A program made the position numbers and the translations under genes. A DNA stretch of 42,434 nucleotides. Source: Sutterella wadsworthensis. GTDB taxonomy: Bacteria > Pseudomonadota > Gammaproteobacteria > Burkholderiales > Burkholderiaceae_F. Under the pieces are notes generated by a model, which saw nothing but the letters and a program-made list of their open reading frames with translations, made no database searches and was not told the DNA's origin. Shown here in pieces: positions 33,553 through 42,345 of the stretch (its first letter is position 1; each line of letters starts with the position of its first letter). The stretch is taken from NCBI RefSeq assembly GCF_003315195.1, contig NZ_QNRV01000026.1, positions 1 to 42,434 of the forward strand, read 5' to 3'.

Positions 33553-35154
33553 ATGTCCACTCGTCGCTCATTGCTTATTCGCTCAATGCTGTTGGCAACG
33601 GCTGCAGGCACCGCATCCGCTGCGGTTTTGCTGCCGCGCGAAGTGCGGGCCGACGCCACTGCCGACGCAGATTCAACGGGCTTTTGCCCTTTTTACTGCG
33701 ATGTGGCCGTAGTGGGAGCTGGCGCAGCCGGTTTGACTGCTGCAGTGACCGCCGCTCAGACAGGCGCTCGAGTGCTGGTGCTCGAGAAGATGCGCATGGT
33801 GGGCGGCAACAGCATTCTCGCCGAAGATGCCCTAACCGCTGTGGACGACCAGCGCGGCAAGCAATGGTCTGATGATGCCAAGCGCGAGATCCTGGCCGAA
33901 AAACATGCCTTGCTTGCCGAGATGCGCCGCCGCGGCCGCACCATCAATGCCGAGCTTGACGAAGAACTTATCGACGATTCCCTCGCCGCCGTGCAGTGGC
34001 TTCAATCGATTGGCTGTGACCTTGAAACATCAGAGACACGTCCGGGCTCCCGCCACGTGCGTGAATACCGCGCTAAAGAAGGGCTTTCTCTCGGAAGCGA
34101 AGTGATCGGTGAGCTGCTGGCTCGGGCAGAGGTCGCGGGGGTTCCCGTCATCACCAACGCTCGAGTGGTGCAGCTCACCCAAGAACCGAGCATGCACATT
34201 GATCTCGAAGCGCTGACGATGTCCGGCCGCCGCGTCAAAGTGCATGCTAAAACGGTCATCCTTGCGACAGGCGGTTATGCGGGCAGTCTTGACGTTGTCC
34301 GCCGCAACTGTCCGAACTGTCCGCAGCTGCTCACCACCAATGTTGCCGGCGCTACAGGCGACGGTATTTGGCTTGCTGAAAATCTCGGCGCAGCGATCGT
34401 CGACCGTGACGCCGTCATGCTTCATCCCACAACGCATGCGCTTACCGGCACGCTTATTTCCAAACCGCTGCGCAAGGCCGGTGCAATTCTAGTCAACAGC
34501 AAGGGCAAGCGCTTTACCAATGAACTCGACGTTCCTGAAAATGTCGCGCGCGCCGTTCTAGCTCAGCCTGGCGGCTGGGCATGGCTGATTGGCGATTCTT
34601 CTCATTTTGACAGCGTTCTTTTTGAACGTCTCACGGCAACGGCCAGCATTACCCGCGAATACTCCATTGCCCGTTTGGCCGATTCCTTAAATATTGACCT
34701 CTCCGATTTGGGCGAAACACTGGAATACTGCCGCATTACCGGCGCTACCAGCGGCCCGTTTGCCCGCCCGCTTCCGGCCACTAAATTCGTTACGCCGCCC
34801 TATTTTGCTATTCGCATCCGCCCGGCCATTCATGGGTCTTTGGGCGGCATTCGTGTGGATGCAAATGCACATGTCCTTGACCGCCAGGGGCGAGTCATTC
34901 CAAAGATTTTCGCTGCGGGCGACACTGTCGGCGGTATTTACGGCCGCGTTCGCTTTGTCAATTTTGGTCTTATCGGCGCCATCGTTTTCGGCCGTCTCGC
35001 CGGCAAAAATGCAGCGGCAGAAGCACTTGCGCCATCCCAAACTGCTCCGACCGTTCAACGCGCCGAGACACCGGCCCAGACGTCCCATCAGCAGGCATCG
35101 GCCGATCCGCAGCTTGACGCCAACAATACGGAAACAGAAACCAACGGCGGGTGA
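33553..35154 (+). CDS. Tat-exported FAD-dependent reductase (fumarate-reductase/flavocytochrome c family), substrate unknown
   Basis: A 533-residue flavoprotein from the second ATG (33553), which opens on a Tat signal MSTRRSLLIRSM with Arg4-Arg5; five codons upstream is another ATG, and no ribosome site decides. The FAD-binding Rossmann motif GAGAAG is at 55-60 and ATGGYAG further on. Catalytic-type residues of soluble fumarate reductases have counterparts in IHGSLGG (His), GKRFTNE (Arg) and GRVRFVNFG (Arg), but the usual GANRLGGNAL is replaced, so fumarate is not the safe guess. There is no CxxCH heme domain and no FMN-binding domain, so electrons must come from a separate cytochrome. A low-complexity Ala/Pro/Gln tail ends the protein. 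It lies about 150 nt ahead of a symporter gene on the same strand. Confidence 0.85.
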   Translation: MSTRRSLLIRSMLLATAAGTASAAVLLPREVRADATADADSTGFCPFYCDVAVVGAGAAGLTAAVTAAQTGARVLVLEKMRMVGGNSILAEDALTAVDDQRGKQWSDDAKREILAEKHALLAEMRRRGRTINAELDEELIDDSLAAVQWLQSIGCDLETSETRPGSRHVREYRAKEGLSLGSEVIGELLARAEVAGVPVITNARVVQLTQEPSMHIDLEALTMSGRRVKVHAKTVILATGGYAGSLDVVRRNCPNCPQLLTTNVAGATGDGIWLAENLGAAIVDRDAVMLHPTTHALTGTLISKPLRKAGAILVNSKGKRFTNELDVPENVARAVLAQPGGWAWLIGDSSHFDSVLFERLTATASITREYSIARLADSLNIDLSDLGETLEYCRITGATSGPFARPLPATKFVTPPYFAIRIRPAIHGSLGGIRVDANAHVLDRQGRVIPKIFAAGDTVGGIYGRVRFVNFGLIGAIVFGRLAGKNAAAEALAPSQTAPTVQRAETPAQTSHQQASADPQLDANNTETETNGG

Positions 35155-35303
35155 CCCCACCTGCACGATCTGCAATGCAGCCCGAGCGCTCCCATATTGC
35201 GGTGTCGAACATCTCCTGACTGCAAACAGAACGGCTCAATGAAATAATCCATGCAGCATATTCCGGCGCTCCGCAGCGAGCGCCGCCGCATAGGAATTCA
35301 TTC

Positions 35304-36599
35304 ATGTCCACCACACCCAATAACGACGCTCCCACCTCTGAAGCCTTGGCAGCGAAGTCGCAGCAATCCGGCATCAGCGGCCGAATGCTCGCCATTTTCT
35401 ACCTCATCGCCATCGTTCTCGGTATTGTGAACGGCATCTGGGGATCGTCGGCGACGCAGTCCTTTGCAGACTTCATCGCCACGATGTTTATCCGGCTTTT
35501 CAAGTTCGTTGCGATTCCGATCATTGCCGTATCCATCATCTCAACCCTCTCATCCATCTCTAAATCGCGCAGTTCAGGCCGCATCTTCCGGCACACGATC
35601 TTTTACACGCTCTTCACGACGATTTTGGCGGCAACGCTCGCCGCTCTGCTCTACGAAGTCTTTTCACCGGAAAACGTCTCCGCATCGATTTCCGGTGCTG
35701 CCGCAGCACCGCTTTCGAGCGTTGCTAATGCAGGCGGCGCGGGTTATCTGAAGTACATCGAATCGGTGATTCCGGACAACATCCTGGCACCGTTCCTCTC
35801 CGCGAATGTCCTCTCGGTGCTCCTCATTTCTGCTGCTGTCGGCATTGCGCTTGCCCAAATGAAGCCCTCCAAGGCACAGGAAACCTTGGTCAGTCTTTTC
35901 GCCGGCCTGCAGGAAGTCCTCTTTCGCATTGTGAGCTGGATCATCAAGGTACTGCCGATCGGCATATTCGGATTTTTCTCCGTGCTGGCTGCTGACCTTG
36001 CATCCGGCGTAGAGCTTGGCGGACTTGGCGTTTACTTTGCTGCCGTTCTCACGGCGAATTTTGTGCAGATGCTGGTGATTCTCCCGCTCGTGCTGCTGGC
36101 TCGCGGCCTCAATCCGCTCAAAGTCGCTAAAGCCATGCTGCCGGCCCTCACCGTTGCCTTCTTCTCAAAGTCTTCGGCCGGAACGCTTCCCGTCACCATG
36201 GCCTCGGCAGAAAATCGCCTTGGCGTGCGCCGCCCCGTCTCTCGATTTGTGCTCCCGATCTGTACAACAATCAATATGAATGGCTGCGCAGCCTTTATTT
36301 TGCTGACGGTCGTTTATCTCATGCAGAATGCGGGCGCTGACATCACGCTTGGCACACTCATCGTCTGGATTCTCATCTCCACGCTGGCCGCCGTCGGCAA
36401 TGCCGGCGTGCCCATGGGGTGCTTTTTTCTCTCAGCCTCGCTCCTTGCGGGCATGAATGTGCCGATTCTGCTTATGGGCGTGATTCTGCCCTTCTACGCA
36501 GTGGTCGACGCCATTGAAACTGCTCTCAACGTGTGGTCCGACAGCTGTGTTGCCGCCATGGTTGATCATGACTTGAAGGACGAAACGTTTGATGCGTGA
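35304..36599 (+). CDS. DAACS-family cation symporter (SLC1-like), substrate uncertain
   Basis: A 431-residue inner-membrane symporter of the dicarboxylate/amino acid:cation family. A 30-residue hydrophilic N-terminus is followed by the usual eight helices and two hairpins. Family motifs: HP1 FFSKSSAGTLPVT, TM7 NMNGCA (usually NMDGT), HP2 AVGNAGVPMG, and TM8 DAIETALNVWSD at about 402-413. In acidic-substrate members the fourth residue of that TM8 motif is Arg, which pairs with the substrate carboxylate; here it is Glu405, as I recall for SstT-type Ser/Thr transporters. So a neutral or basic substrate is more likely than a dicarboxylate. AGGAATTC lies before the ATG. It may import or exchange the substrate or product of the flavoprotein upstream. 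Confidence 0.88.
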   Translation: MSTTPNNDAPTSEALAAKSQQSGISGRMLAIFYLIAIVLGIVNGIWGSSATQSFADFIATMFIRLFKFVAIPIIAVSIISTLSSISKSRSSGRIFRHTIFYTLFTTILAATLAALLYEVFSPENVSASISGAAAAPLSSVANAGGAGYLKYIESVIPDNILAPFLSANVLSVLLISAAVGIALAQMKPSKAQETLVSLFAGLQEVLFRIVSWIIKVLPIGIFGFFSVLAADLASGVELGGLGVYFAAVLTANFVQMLVILPLVLLARGLNPLKVAKAMLPALTVAFFSKSSAGTLPVTMASAENRLGVRRPVSRFVLPICTTINMNGCAAFILLTVVYLMQNAGADITLGTLIVWILISTLAAVGNAGVPMGCFFLSASLLAGMNVPILLMGVILPFYAVVDAIETALNVWSDSCVAAMVDHDLKDETFDA

Positions 36600-36635
36600 G
36601 TCTTTATGAGGAATGCGCGGCCCGTCTTCATGCTG

Positions 36636-36670
36636 TTTGGGCGCTTTGCGTGAGGAGCATTGCGCCCAAA
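36636..36670 (+). terminator. Hairpin after the symporter gene
   Basis: Arms TTTGGGCGC / GCGCCCAAA around a 17-nt loop, about 40 nt after the stop codon. No T tail follows on either strand, so it is a weak candidate terminator. Confidence 0.4.
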
Positions 36671-36701
36671 GAGCGAACTGATGCGGCCGCGGCTTCCATC
36701 T

Positions 36702-36884
36702 TTAGAGTCTCATTGCGAAAGCTGCGGCAATCGTGAGCACTGCGCCGACACCGATGGTGAAAACAATGCCGACCGCAATGCGGCGGACCACTTCGTCTAC
36801 CTTGATTGGTTCAAGCGGCAGCACAGATTCTTCTGCCGGCATCGCGCTTGGAGCATCTGTTATGAATTCACTCACAAACATCAT
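36702..36884 (-). CDS. Possible 60-residue single-span membrane protein
   Basis: A small frame on the minus strand starting ATGATG with GGAGG 5 nt upstream, which is a strong ribosome site. The first 33 residues are acidic and proline-rich (SEFITDAPSAMPAEESVLP), then KVDEVVRRIAVG leads into one hydrophobic helix (IVFTIGVGAVLTIAAAFA) and a basic end MRL. No family is recognised. The ribosome site and the sensible topology make it more likely real than chance, but no homologue is known to me. It lies alone between the symporter and the ggt terminator, on the strand opposite to the symporter. Confidence 0.5.
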   Translation of the reverse strand: MMFVSEFITDAPSAMPAEESVLPLEPIKVDEVVRRIAVGIVFTIGVGAVLTIAAAFAMRL

Positions 36885-37045
36885 GTCATCCTCCAGACGT
36901 CATCTCGGCCGCCCCGCTGACTAAAGTCGAAGATCAGCCGATAAACCCTCTTTTCCAGAGTGATGGCAAGCAAAAACAGTGCCGAAAAAGCAACCCCTCA
37001 ATCGTCAATAGAGAGTGAAAAAACAAAAACCGCAAATACATGCCT

Positions 37046-37078
37046 GTGCGAACCGCACCGCTGCAGTGCGGTTCGCAC
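37046..37078 (-). terminator. Perfect 13-bp hairpin after ggt
   Basis: GTGCGAACCGCAC and GTGCGGTTCGCAC are exact reverse complements with a 7-nt loop, starting 13 nt after the ggt stop. The T-rich tract (TTTTTGTTTTTT) comes about 20 nt later on the minus strand, so termination probably uses the stem plus that tract. Confidence 0.65.
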
Positions 37079-37090
37079 CAGTCACGCACA

Positions 37091-38716
37091 TCAATAAGAC
37101 ATGATTTGACCGTCAGATCGTTTTTCCGTCGCGCCGCAAAGCGTGCCGTCGGGCGCCCGAAGAATCATCTGTCCGCGTCCCATCGCTGTGAGATCTGCTT
37201 TTACGGTAACTTCATGCCCGCGGCGAATGAGCTTAAGCACTTCAGCGGGCGGTACATCGGCTTCGATATCGATCTTTTTGCCGCCAATCCACTGCCAACG
37301 CGGGGAATCCAGTGCCTGCTGCGGATTAAGATGCCAATCAATCAGATTTTCCACAACCTGCACATGAGCCTGAGGCTGCATGAAGCCGCCCATGATGCCA
37401 AATGGTCCGACGGCTTTGCCCTCTTTGGAGAGGAAACCCGGAATGATCGTGTGATACGGACGTTTGCCTCCCTCAAGACAATTGGCGTGGGCCGGATCAA
37501 AACGGAAGTTTTCCATACGATCGTTCATCGAAATGCCGGTTCCCGGAATGACAATGCCTGAGCCGAAACCACGATAGTTGCTCTGAATGAAGGAAACCAT
37601 CATGCCGTCGCGATCGGCCGTACAGAAATAAACCGTGGAACTGCCGCGCGGGTCGCCGGCTTTAGGCAGCAAAGCCTGCTCACCGATTAAAGCGCGGCGC
37701 TTTGCGGCATACGCGTCCGAAAGCAGTTCGTCGGTCGTCACGCGCATGGCAGAAGGTTCTGTGACATGCTCAGCCGTATCGCTCATTGCGAGCTTCATCG
37801 CTTCAATCTGCTGGTGCATCGTCTCTGCTGTAAGCGGCGCGCCGAGCTGCATGCCCGAGAGCGTCTTTAAAGCCATCAGCACAGTAATGCCGTGACCATT
37901 GGGCGGCATCTCCCAAACATCGTAGCCCCGGTAGTTGACACTCAAAGGCTCCACCCACTCCGGCCGCCATGCTGCCAAGTCGTCTGCAGTCAGTAAGCCC
38001 CCGTTAGCAGCAAAAAATGCGGCGATCTTCTCGGCTATCTCACCGCGGTAAAAAGCCTCGCCCTTCGTTTCTGCGATGCGTTTCAGCGTCGCAGCAATAT
38101 CAGGAGAACGGAAGCTTTCACCGGGTTCTGGTGCTCGGTTTTGCGGCGCAAAGTGCGTAAACCATGGCTCAAACTGCGCATCGCTGCGCATTCCCGAGTA
38201 GAGTTTGACGGCACGCCCCCAAAGATCGGCTACCGTCGGCGAAACGGGGAACCCGTTTTCTGCATATTCAATGGCAGGAGCGAGCACATCAGCAAACTTC
38301 AGCTGACCGAAACGTTCATGCACAGCAGCCCAAGCACCAACGGCTCCCGGGACATCTGAAGCAAGAACGCCGTATGCCGGAATCTTTTCACATCCTTTGG
38401 CTCGGAGAGCCTCAATCGAAGCTGCTTTAGGTGAAGGACCCGAACCATTGAGACCATAAAGCTTGCCGTCCTTCCATACCATCACGAAGGCGTCGGACCC
38501 CAAACCGTTGCCGGTAGGCTCCGCGAGCGGCATGACCGCAGCCATCGCCACCGCGGCGTCGACGGCGTTCCCGCCCTTCAAAAGCACCTGCAGACCAACC
38601 GACGCAGCCGTAGGATTCCCCGCACAAGTCATGCCGTTTCGGGCATAGACCACCGTGCGGCGGGATGGATGAGGATAATCAAGAGGATCAAAAGGTATGG
38701 CCTGCATGGCATTCAC
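37091..38716 (-). CDS. ggt: Gamma-glutamyltransferase family protein, apparently cytoplasmic
   Basis: A 541-residue Ntn-hydrolase of the gamma-glutamyltranspeptidase family, which self-cleaves before a threonine that becomes the N-terminal nucleophile. The predicted cut is Gly-Ser-Ser/Thr361 (TVYFCTADRDG), matching TTHYSVVD of E. coli Ggt in position, with Val where the second Thr or His is usual. GNAVDAAVAMA and PTGNGLGSDAF in the large subunit and PYHTIIPGF, MGGFMQPQAHVQ in the small subunit are family signatures. There is no signal peptide, so it resembles the cytoplasmic GGT-like group (YwrD/cephalosporin-acylase-like) and its true substrate is open. Met1 or Met4 may start it. It lies downstream of the exported aminotransferase but beyond a terminator. 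Confidence 0.88.
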   Translation of the reverse strand: MNAMQAIPFDPLDYPHPSRRTVVYARNGMTCAGNPTAASVGLQVLLKGGNAVDAAVAMAAVMPLAEPTGNGLGSDAFVMVWKDGKLYGLNGSGPSPKAASIEALRAKGCEKIPAYGVLASDVPGAVGAWAAVHERFGQLKFADVLAPAIEYAENGFPVSPTVADLWGRAVKLYSGMRSDAQFEPWFTHFAPQNRAPEPGESFRSPDIAATLKRIAETKGEAFYRGEIAEKIAAFFAANGGLLTADDLAAWRPEWVEPLSVNYRGYDVWEMPPNGHGITVLMALKTLSGMQLGAPLTAETMHQQIEAMKLAMSDTAEHVTEPSAMRVTTDELLSDAYAAKRRALIGEQALLPKAGDPRGSSTVYFCTADRDGMMVSFIQSNYRGFGSGIVIPGTGISMNDRMENFRFDPAHANCLEGGKRPYHTIIPGFLSKEGKAVGPFGIMGGFMQPQAHVQVVENLIDWHLNPQQALDSPRWQWIGGKKIDIEADVPPAEVLKLIRRGHEVTVKADLTAMGRGQMILRAPDGTLCGATEKRSDGQIMSY

Positions 38717-38743
38717 TCGGGATAAAAACCAGAAAACACAATG

Positions 38744-38782
38744 AAAAACCCGAAAGCAAAGACGCAGCCTTATGCTTTCGGG
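38744..38782 (-). terminator. Terminator of the aminotransferase gene
   Basis: Minus-strand stem CCCGAAAGCA / TGCTTTCGGG (10 bp, 14-nt loop) followed by TTTTTCATTGTG. A second hairpin AGCGGCAG / CTGCCGCT at 38816-38836 lies just after the stop codon. Confidence 0.82.
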
Positions 38783-38849
38783 CCTCAGCAGTACTCCATA
38801 TTAAGGAGTCTCTAAAGCGGCAGAAAGTCTGCCGCTCATATACTTCCGA

Positions 38850-39998
38850 TCAAATGACGCCTTTTGTGCGAAGCGCACGCATCACATCAGCCACGTACTT
38901 CATCTCTGCCGGACGAACGTATGAAATGCGGCACCATGTCGTAGCCGGCGGGAAGGGACGGCCGACCATGATGTGCTCGGCCTTCATTGCATCGGCAAAA
39001 ACTTTCAGAGGCTTTTTGAGATTGAAGAAAACGAAGTTGGTCTGACTCGGCAAGTATTCGAGCTGAAGTTCCTTGAGCACCTCTTCCATGATGCGGCGGC
39101 TCTCAAGCGTTTCTTCGAGCGACTGTTTGAGAAACGCCTTATCGTTCACTTCAGCCAAAGCCGCTTCAATGGCCGGCGTATTCTGGAAGAAATCGTAAGC
39201 AATGTGGTCATGCACCTTCTTCACACGCTCGGGCGCTGCATAGGCAAAGCCGAGACGGAGGCCCGCCATCGCAAAAATCTTGGAGAAGGTTTTCAGCACA
39301 ATGACGTTGTCGAGACCTTCGCGAACAAGTTCGGCAGCTGAGCGGTAAGACTTATCCTCCACAAATTCGGCATAGGCCTCGTCAAGGATGAAAACGGTAT
39401 TGGCGGGCTTGCCGCGAATCCAGTCAAAAAGTGCGTTGGTATCCGCAATCGTGGAGGTCGGATTGTTCGGATTCACGAAGTAGACAATAGCTATTCCCTT
39501 CTTTGCCGCTTCAGCGGCCGCGGCCTTCATCGCAGGAATATCCATCGACCAATTCGGTCCCATCTTGACCTTGATGACGGGAATATTGTTGCGCACAGCA
39601 GCCATTTGGCCGTCGCTGTAGGTCAGTTCTGCCGTTACAAGACTGGCCCCCGGACCATTATGAGCTTCAACCGAAGCACGGATGGCTTCAGCGGACCCCT
39701 GCGACAGCACGATTTCTTCGGGCTTGCCGCCTATCAGCTGTGCACAGGCCTTGCGAAGCACTTCGCAACGCACAAAGGGATATCGATTGGCGACCGCAGC
39801 CGAATCTGCCACGGCTTTGCGAGCCGCGGCGGAAAGTCCCAACGGATTTTCGTTGTAGCAGGCGATGATGGGATTGTCTGCTGTGGGCTTCTCAAAGACC
39901 GGCGCCGGCGCCGCATCGACACGGCCAGCCGTCAGCAGAGAAGCAGAGAAAGCACCGCCCAGAGCGGCAGTAAGCATGCGGCGTCGTTGAATAGCCAT
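38850..39998 (-). CDS. Tat-exported PLP aminotransferase (HisC-like, class I/II)
   Basis: A 382-residue fold-type I aminotransferase related to histidinol-phosphate aminotransferase. I take the ATG at 39996-39998, which has AAGGAA 9 nt upstream and opens on a Tat signal (QRRRMLTAALGG, cleavage near DAAPA at about 30). PLP contacts are clear: Lys240 (TFSKIFAMAGLRLGF) forming the aldimine, Asp206 (FILDEAYAEF), Asn178 (VNPNNPTST) and Arg248 for the substrate carboxylate. Export of a PLP enzyme is unusual; Tat would let it carry its cofactor out folded. It probably acts on an amino acid or amine in the periplasm. Sequence alone does not show the substrate; a his operon is not nearby. Confidence 0.87.
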   Translation of the reverse strand: MAIQRRRMLTAALGGAFSASLLTAGRVDAAPAPVFEKPTADNPIIACYNENPLGLSAAARKAVADSAAVANRYPFVRCEVLRKACAQLIGGKPEEIVLSQGSAEAIRASVEAHNGPGASLVTAELTYSDGQMAAVRNNIPVIKVKMGPNWSMDIPAMKAAAAEAAKKGIAIVYFVNPNNPTSTIADTNALFDWIRGKPANTVFILDEAYAEFVEDKSYRSAAELVREGLDNVIVLKTFSKIFAMAGLRLGFAYAAPERVKKVHDHIAYDFFQNTPAIEAALAEVNDKAFLKQSLEETLESRRIMEEVLKELQLEYLPSQTNFVFFNLKKPLKVFADAMKAEHIMVGRPFPPATTWCRISYVRPAEMKYVADVMRALRTKGVI

Positions 39999-40241
39999 GA
40001 TCTTTTCCTTACGCATAGGACATTGCACCGGTCGACCAGCCGGAAAGCAGCTGGCTCGAGCTGTATGCAGTTGATTATTGAACAAGCAAGCAGCATGCCC
40101 GCGATGAGGAAAAGATCTTGACAGACAACTTTTGAAAGCTTGTTGTTGCTTCGCAGGCAGACTGAGGAGCTTGTCTTAAGGCCTATATTCAATCGCTTAG
40201 GAACATCTTCCGATGGTGTTTTCACCCAGAATGATGATGGA
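39999..40241. other. Upstream region of the exported aminotransferase, no gene
   Basis: About 240 nt between the Crp/Fnr-like gene and the aminotransferase, both on minus. It should carry the aminotransferase promoter. TTGTTCAATAATCAA on the minus strand near 40065-40080 resembles an FNR/CRP dyad but has a 5-nt spacer and one bad half-site, so I do not call it. Confidence 0.4.
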
Positions 40242-40955
40242 TCACCGTTCAAGTATCCATTCCGTCATGGCGGCTATATCGCGTCGGCGAACAAATCTCT
40301 CTCCGCCTTGAAGCAAAATCATTCCGGACTTTGAAGCCGCTGCGAGCAGTCGATCAAGACTGGCTCGTGAAACATAAATCACCCGCTCGAGTGCAGCGCG
40401 TGTGATTGGATAGGGCATTCTCAAATATTCTGCAGAGCTCTCCAGCGGATGAGCGCCGCTTCGCAGAAGCGCCGCAGCATAAAAAAGCTGCAGCCGCTCT
40501 TCAAGAGGAAGAGAAAAAAGTGCCTCCATGCCTATCAATTCAGATTTGGCAGCAATCTCACAGTACGCAGAAAATTCCAAAAGAAACTGCGAATTCGTTT
40601 TCACAGCAACCAAAACCAGCTGTCGATTGACGACGGTCGCTTTTGCACGCTTTTCACACGTCACAAGCCGCGGAGCCTGCACTCCAGTGAAAAGATTTAA
40701 AAATCCCATCATGGAACCTTCGGCATAAAGATTCATAGCCAGAGGCTTAGAGAGACGACGATTAATAACCGCTTGACTCAAGAGCCCCGAGTGCACTACC
40801 CGAATTTCAGAGTACGGTTCCTCTTCGCGTTGAACGATTTGCCGCGGCGCATAAAGTTCGATCTCAGAACGAAGTGCTTCCACACCGAGCCGCAGTGATG
40901 CTGGTGCGGCCGGTACAAACCAAGGACAAACCGGCAGCAAGTTAAGGGAAGACAT
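40242..40955 (-). CDS. Crp/Fnr-family transcriptional regulator
   Basis: A 237-residue protein from the ATG at 40953-40955 (ten codons further upstream is an alternative; no ribosome site decides). The N-terminal half is a cyclic-nucleotide-binding-like beta-roll (LYAPRQIVQREEEPYSEIRVVHSGLL ... SMMGFLNLFTG), then a dimerisation helix and a C-terminal winged helix (YPITRAALERVIYVSRASLDRLLAAASKSGMI). It lacks the N-terminal cysteine cluster of oxygen-sensing FNR (only Cys20-type single cysteines are seen), and residues for cAMP binding are not recognisable. It lies between the truncated flavoprotein and the aminotransferase on one strand, so either may be its target. Confidence 0.8.
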   Translation of the reverse strand: MSSLNLLPVCPWFVPAAPASLRLGVEALRSEIELYAPRQIVQREEEPYSEIRVVHSGLLSQAVINRRLSKPLAMNLYAEGSMMGFLNLFTGVQAPRLVTCEKRAKATVVNRQLVLVAVKTNSQFLLEFSAYCEIAAKSELIGMEALFSLPLEERLQLFYAAALLRSGAHPLESSAEYLRMPYPITRAALERVIYVSRASLDRLLAAASKSGMILLQGGERFVRRRDIAAMTEWILER

Positions 40956-41127
40956 AACAACGGAAAATCTGAGATATGTATTCACAAAAAAGTGCTTTGG
41001 TGACCTTGCTCAGCAAAGCGTGGGGTCATCACCTCACAATAACTGCAAAAGCGGCTGATTGGAAACGATCCAACCAACCGCTTGTCCATAAAGACTGCTA
41101 AGGGGCGCCGGAGCACGCCTTATTGAT

Positions 41128-42291
41128 TTATTTGCGCGTCTTCACGAAATGCTCAACAGCGAGTTTTCCGCCGTTAATGGCCCACGATGAAGCTGTGCCT
41201 TCAGCAATGTGCATATCGTATGAGTCGGAATAAAGTCCCCCTGCATCCTGACCAATGGCATAGATGCCTGGGATCGGCTCACCATCCGCATTGAGCGGCT
41301 GAAAGTTCTCATTAACACTTGCACCGCCCGTCGTGGCATACATACGAAGACTGCCTTTAATGGCGTAGAAAGGTCCTGTCTTGACTTCACGCAGCCACTG
41401 CGCATCTTTATAAAAGTCCTCGTCCTTTCCGAGTTTTACCAGTTCGTTCATGCGCGAAGCTGTAGCCGTGAGGCGTTGAGGATCCATGCCAGTCTTCGCA
41501 GCAAGCTCTTCGAGCGTAGCTGCCTTAAAACAGAACCCGTCTTTTTCGCCCCGAGCGAAAAGCTCATCAAAATTCGAGAATTTCGTTCCTGGAGTCACCA
41601 TGCCGAAATAGCCGCGCACCAGTCCCTCATTAATCATCTCTTCCCGAGTGGCATTGTCAAAAACCGCAAAGCCTTCTCCTCCGACTTCTTCATAAGCATT
41701 GGAGATGTATTCCAGCGGAAGCGTTTCAGCAGCAACTCGATCTCCGCGCAATGATGTTTTGAGGTACGGCTGGAAGAGCGCTGCAAGCAATCGTACATAA
41801 TGAGCATTGGTCACTCCGTCCTTGCCGAACTGCAAATCTGTCGGAACATCTTTGAGCCACAGACCAGCCTGCATGCATACATTCATGTTGACGAGCTTTG
41901 CACCAGCGCTCTCGAGCATCTTGACGCCGTCGCCGGTGCGTCCTGGTGATCCGGCACTTTCATAGCCGGCGTAAGGCAAATATTTCTGCACCATTTCCTT
42001 ATTGCCGGAAAACCCGCCGGTGGCAATGATCGTTGCGGAGGCATTAATCGTCAGTGTGCTTCCGTCAGCTGTACGTGCACGAACGCCTTTAATGATGCCG
42101 TTATCGATAATGAGCTCAGTTGCGGGGGTTGAAGTCAGTATTTGCCCGCCTTTTTCCTTAATCTGCTTCGTGAATTCTTGAATCAGTACAGTGCCATGGC
42201 CGCCTTTATACATGTGCCAAGTACGCGTACCATCAATAAAAGCCGTCTTCACCGCTTCGAAGTGGATATTGTGATCGGCAAGCCAATCCAT
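41128..42291 (-). CDS. N-terminally truncated FAD-dependent reductase (flavocytochrome c / fumarate-reductase family)
   Basis: From the internal ATG at 42289-42291 this reads 387 residues of a flavoprotein that in relatives is about 500-600 long. Present are a second-half FAD segment (ATIIATGGFSGN), GSPGRTGDGVKMLESAGAKL, and a C-terminal FAD/substrate segment (IPGIYAIGQDAGGLYSDSYDMHIAEGTASS). Missing are any signal peptide and the N-terminal Rossmann motif GxGxxG. The same frame stays open upstream to a TAA at 42397-42399 and still looks family-like at REFGINAKALNHWLKQTGP, so homology continues past the ATG and then breaks off near an inverted repeat at 42346-42368. It is therefore a broken gene or an artefact of the sequence end. 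Confidence 0.82.
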   Translation of the reverse strand: MDWLADHNIHFEAVKTAFIDGTRTWHMYKGGHGTVLIQEFTKQIKEKGGQILTSTPATELIIDNGIIKGVRARTADGSTLTINASATIIATGGFSGNKEMVQKYLPYAGYESAGSPGRTGDGVKMLESAGAKLVNMNVCMQAGLWLKDVPTDLQFGKDGVTNAHYVRLLAALFQPYLKTSLRGDRVAAETLPLEYISNAYEEVGGEGFAVFDNATREEMINEGLVRGYFGMVTPGTKFSNFDELFARGEKDGFCFKAATLEELAAKTGMDPQRLTATASRMNELVKLGKDEDFYKDAQWLREVKTGPFYAIKGSLRMYATTGGASVNENFQPLNADGEPIPGIYAIGQDAGGLYSDSYDMHIAEGTASSWAINGGKLAVEHFVKTRK

Positions 42292-42345
42292 CGTTGGGCC
42301 GGTCTGTTTCAGCCAGTGGTTGAGTGCCTTGGCATTAATCCCAAA

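Noticed and set aside
33685-33702. A c-type heme site (CPFYCD) in the exported flavoprotein
   Set aside because: The heme motif requires CxxCH; this is CxxxC followed by Asp.
36960-37090. Possible CRISPR or mobile-element end at the GTGCGAACCGCAC dyad
   Set aside because: It is a single hairpin placed just after the ggt stop codon, as expected for a terminator.
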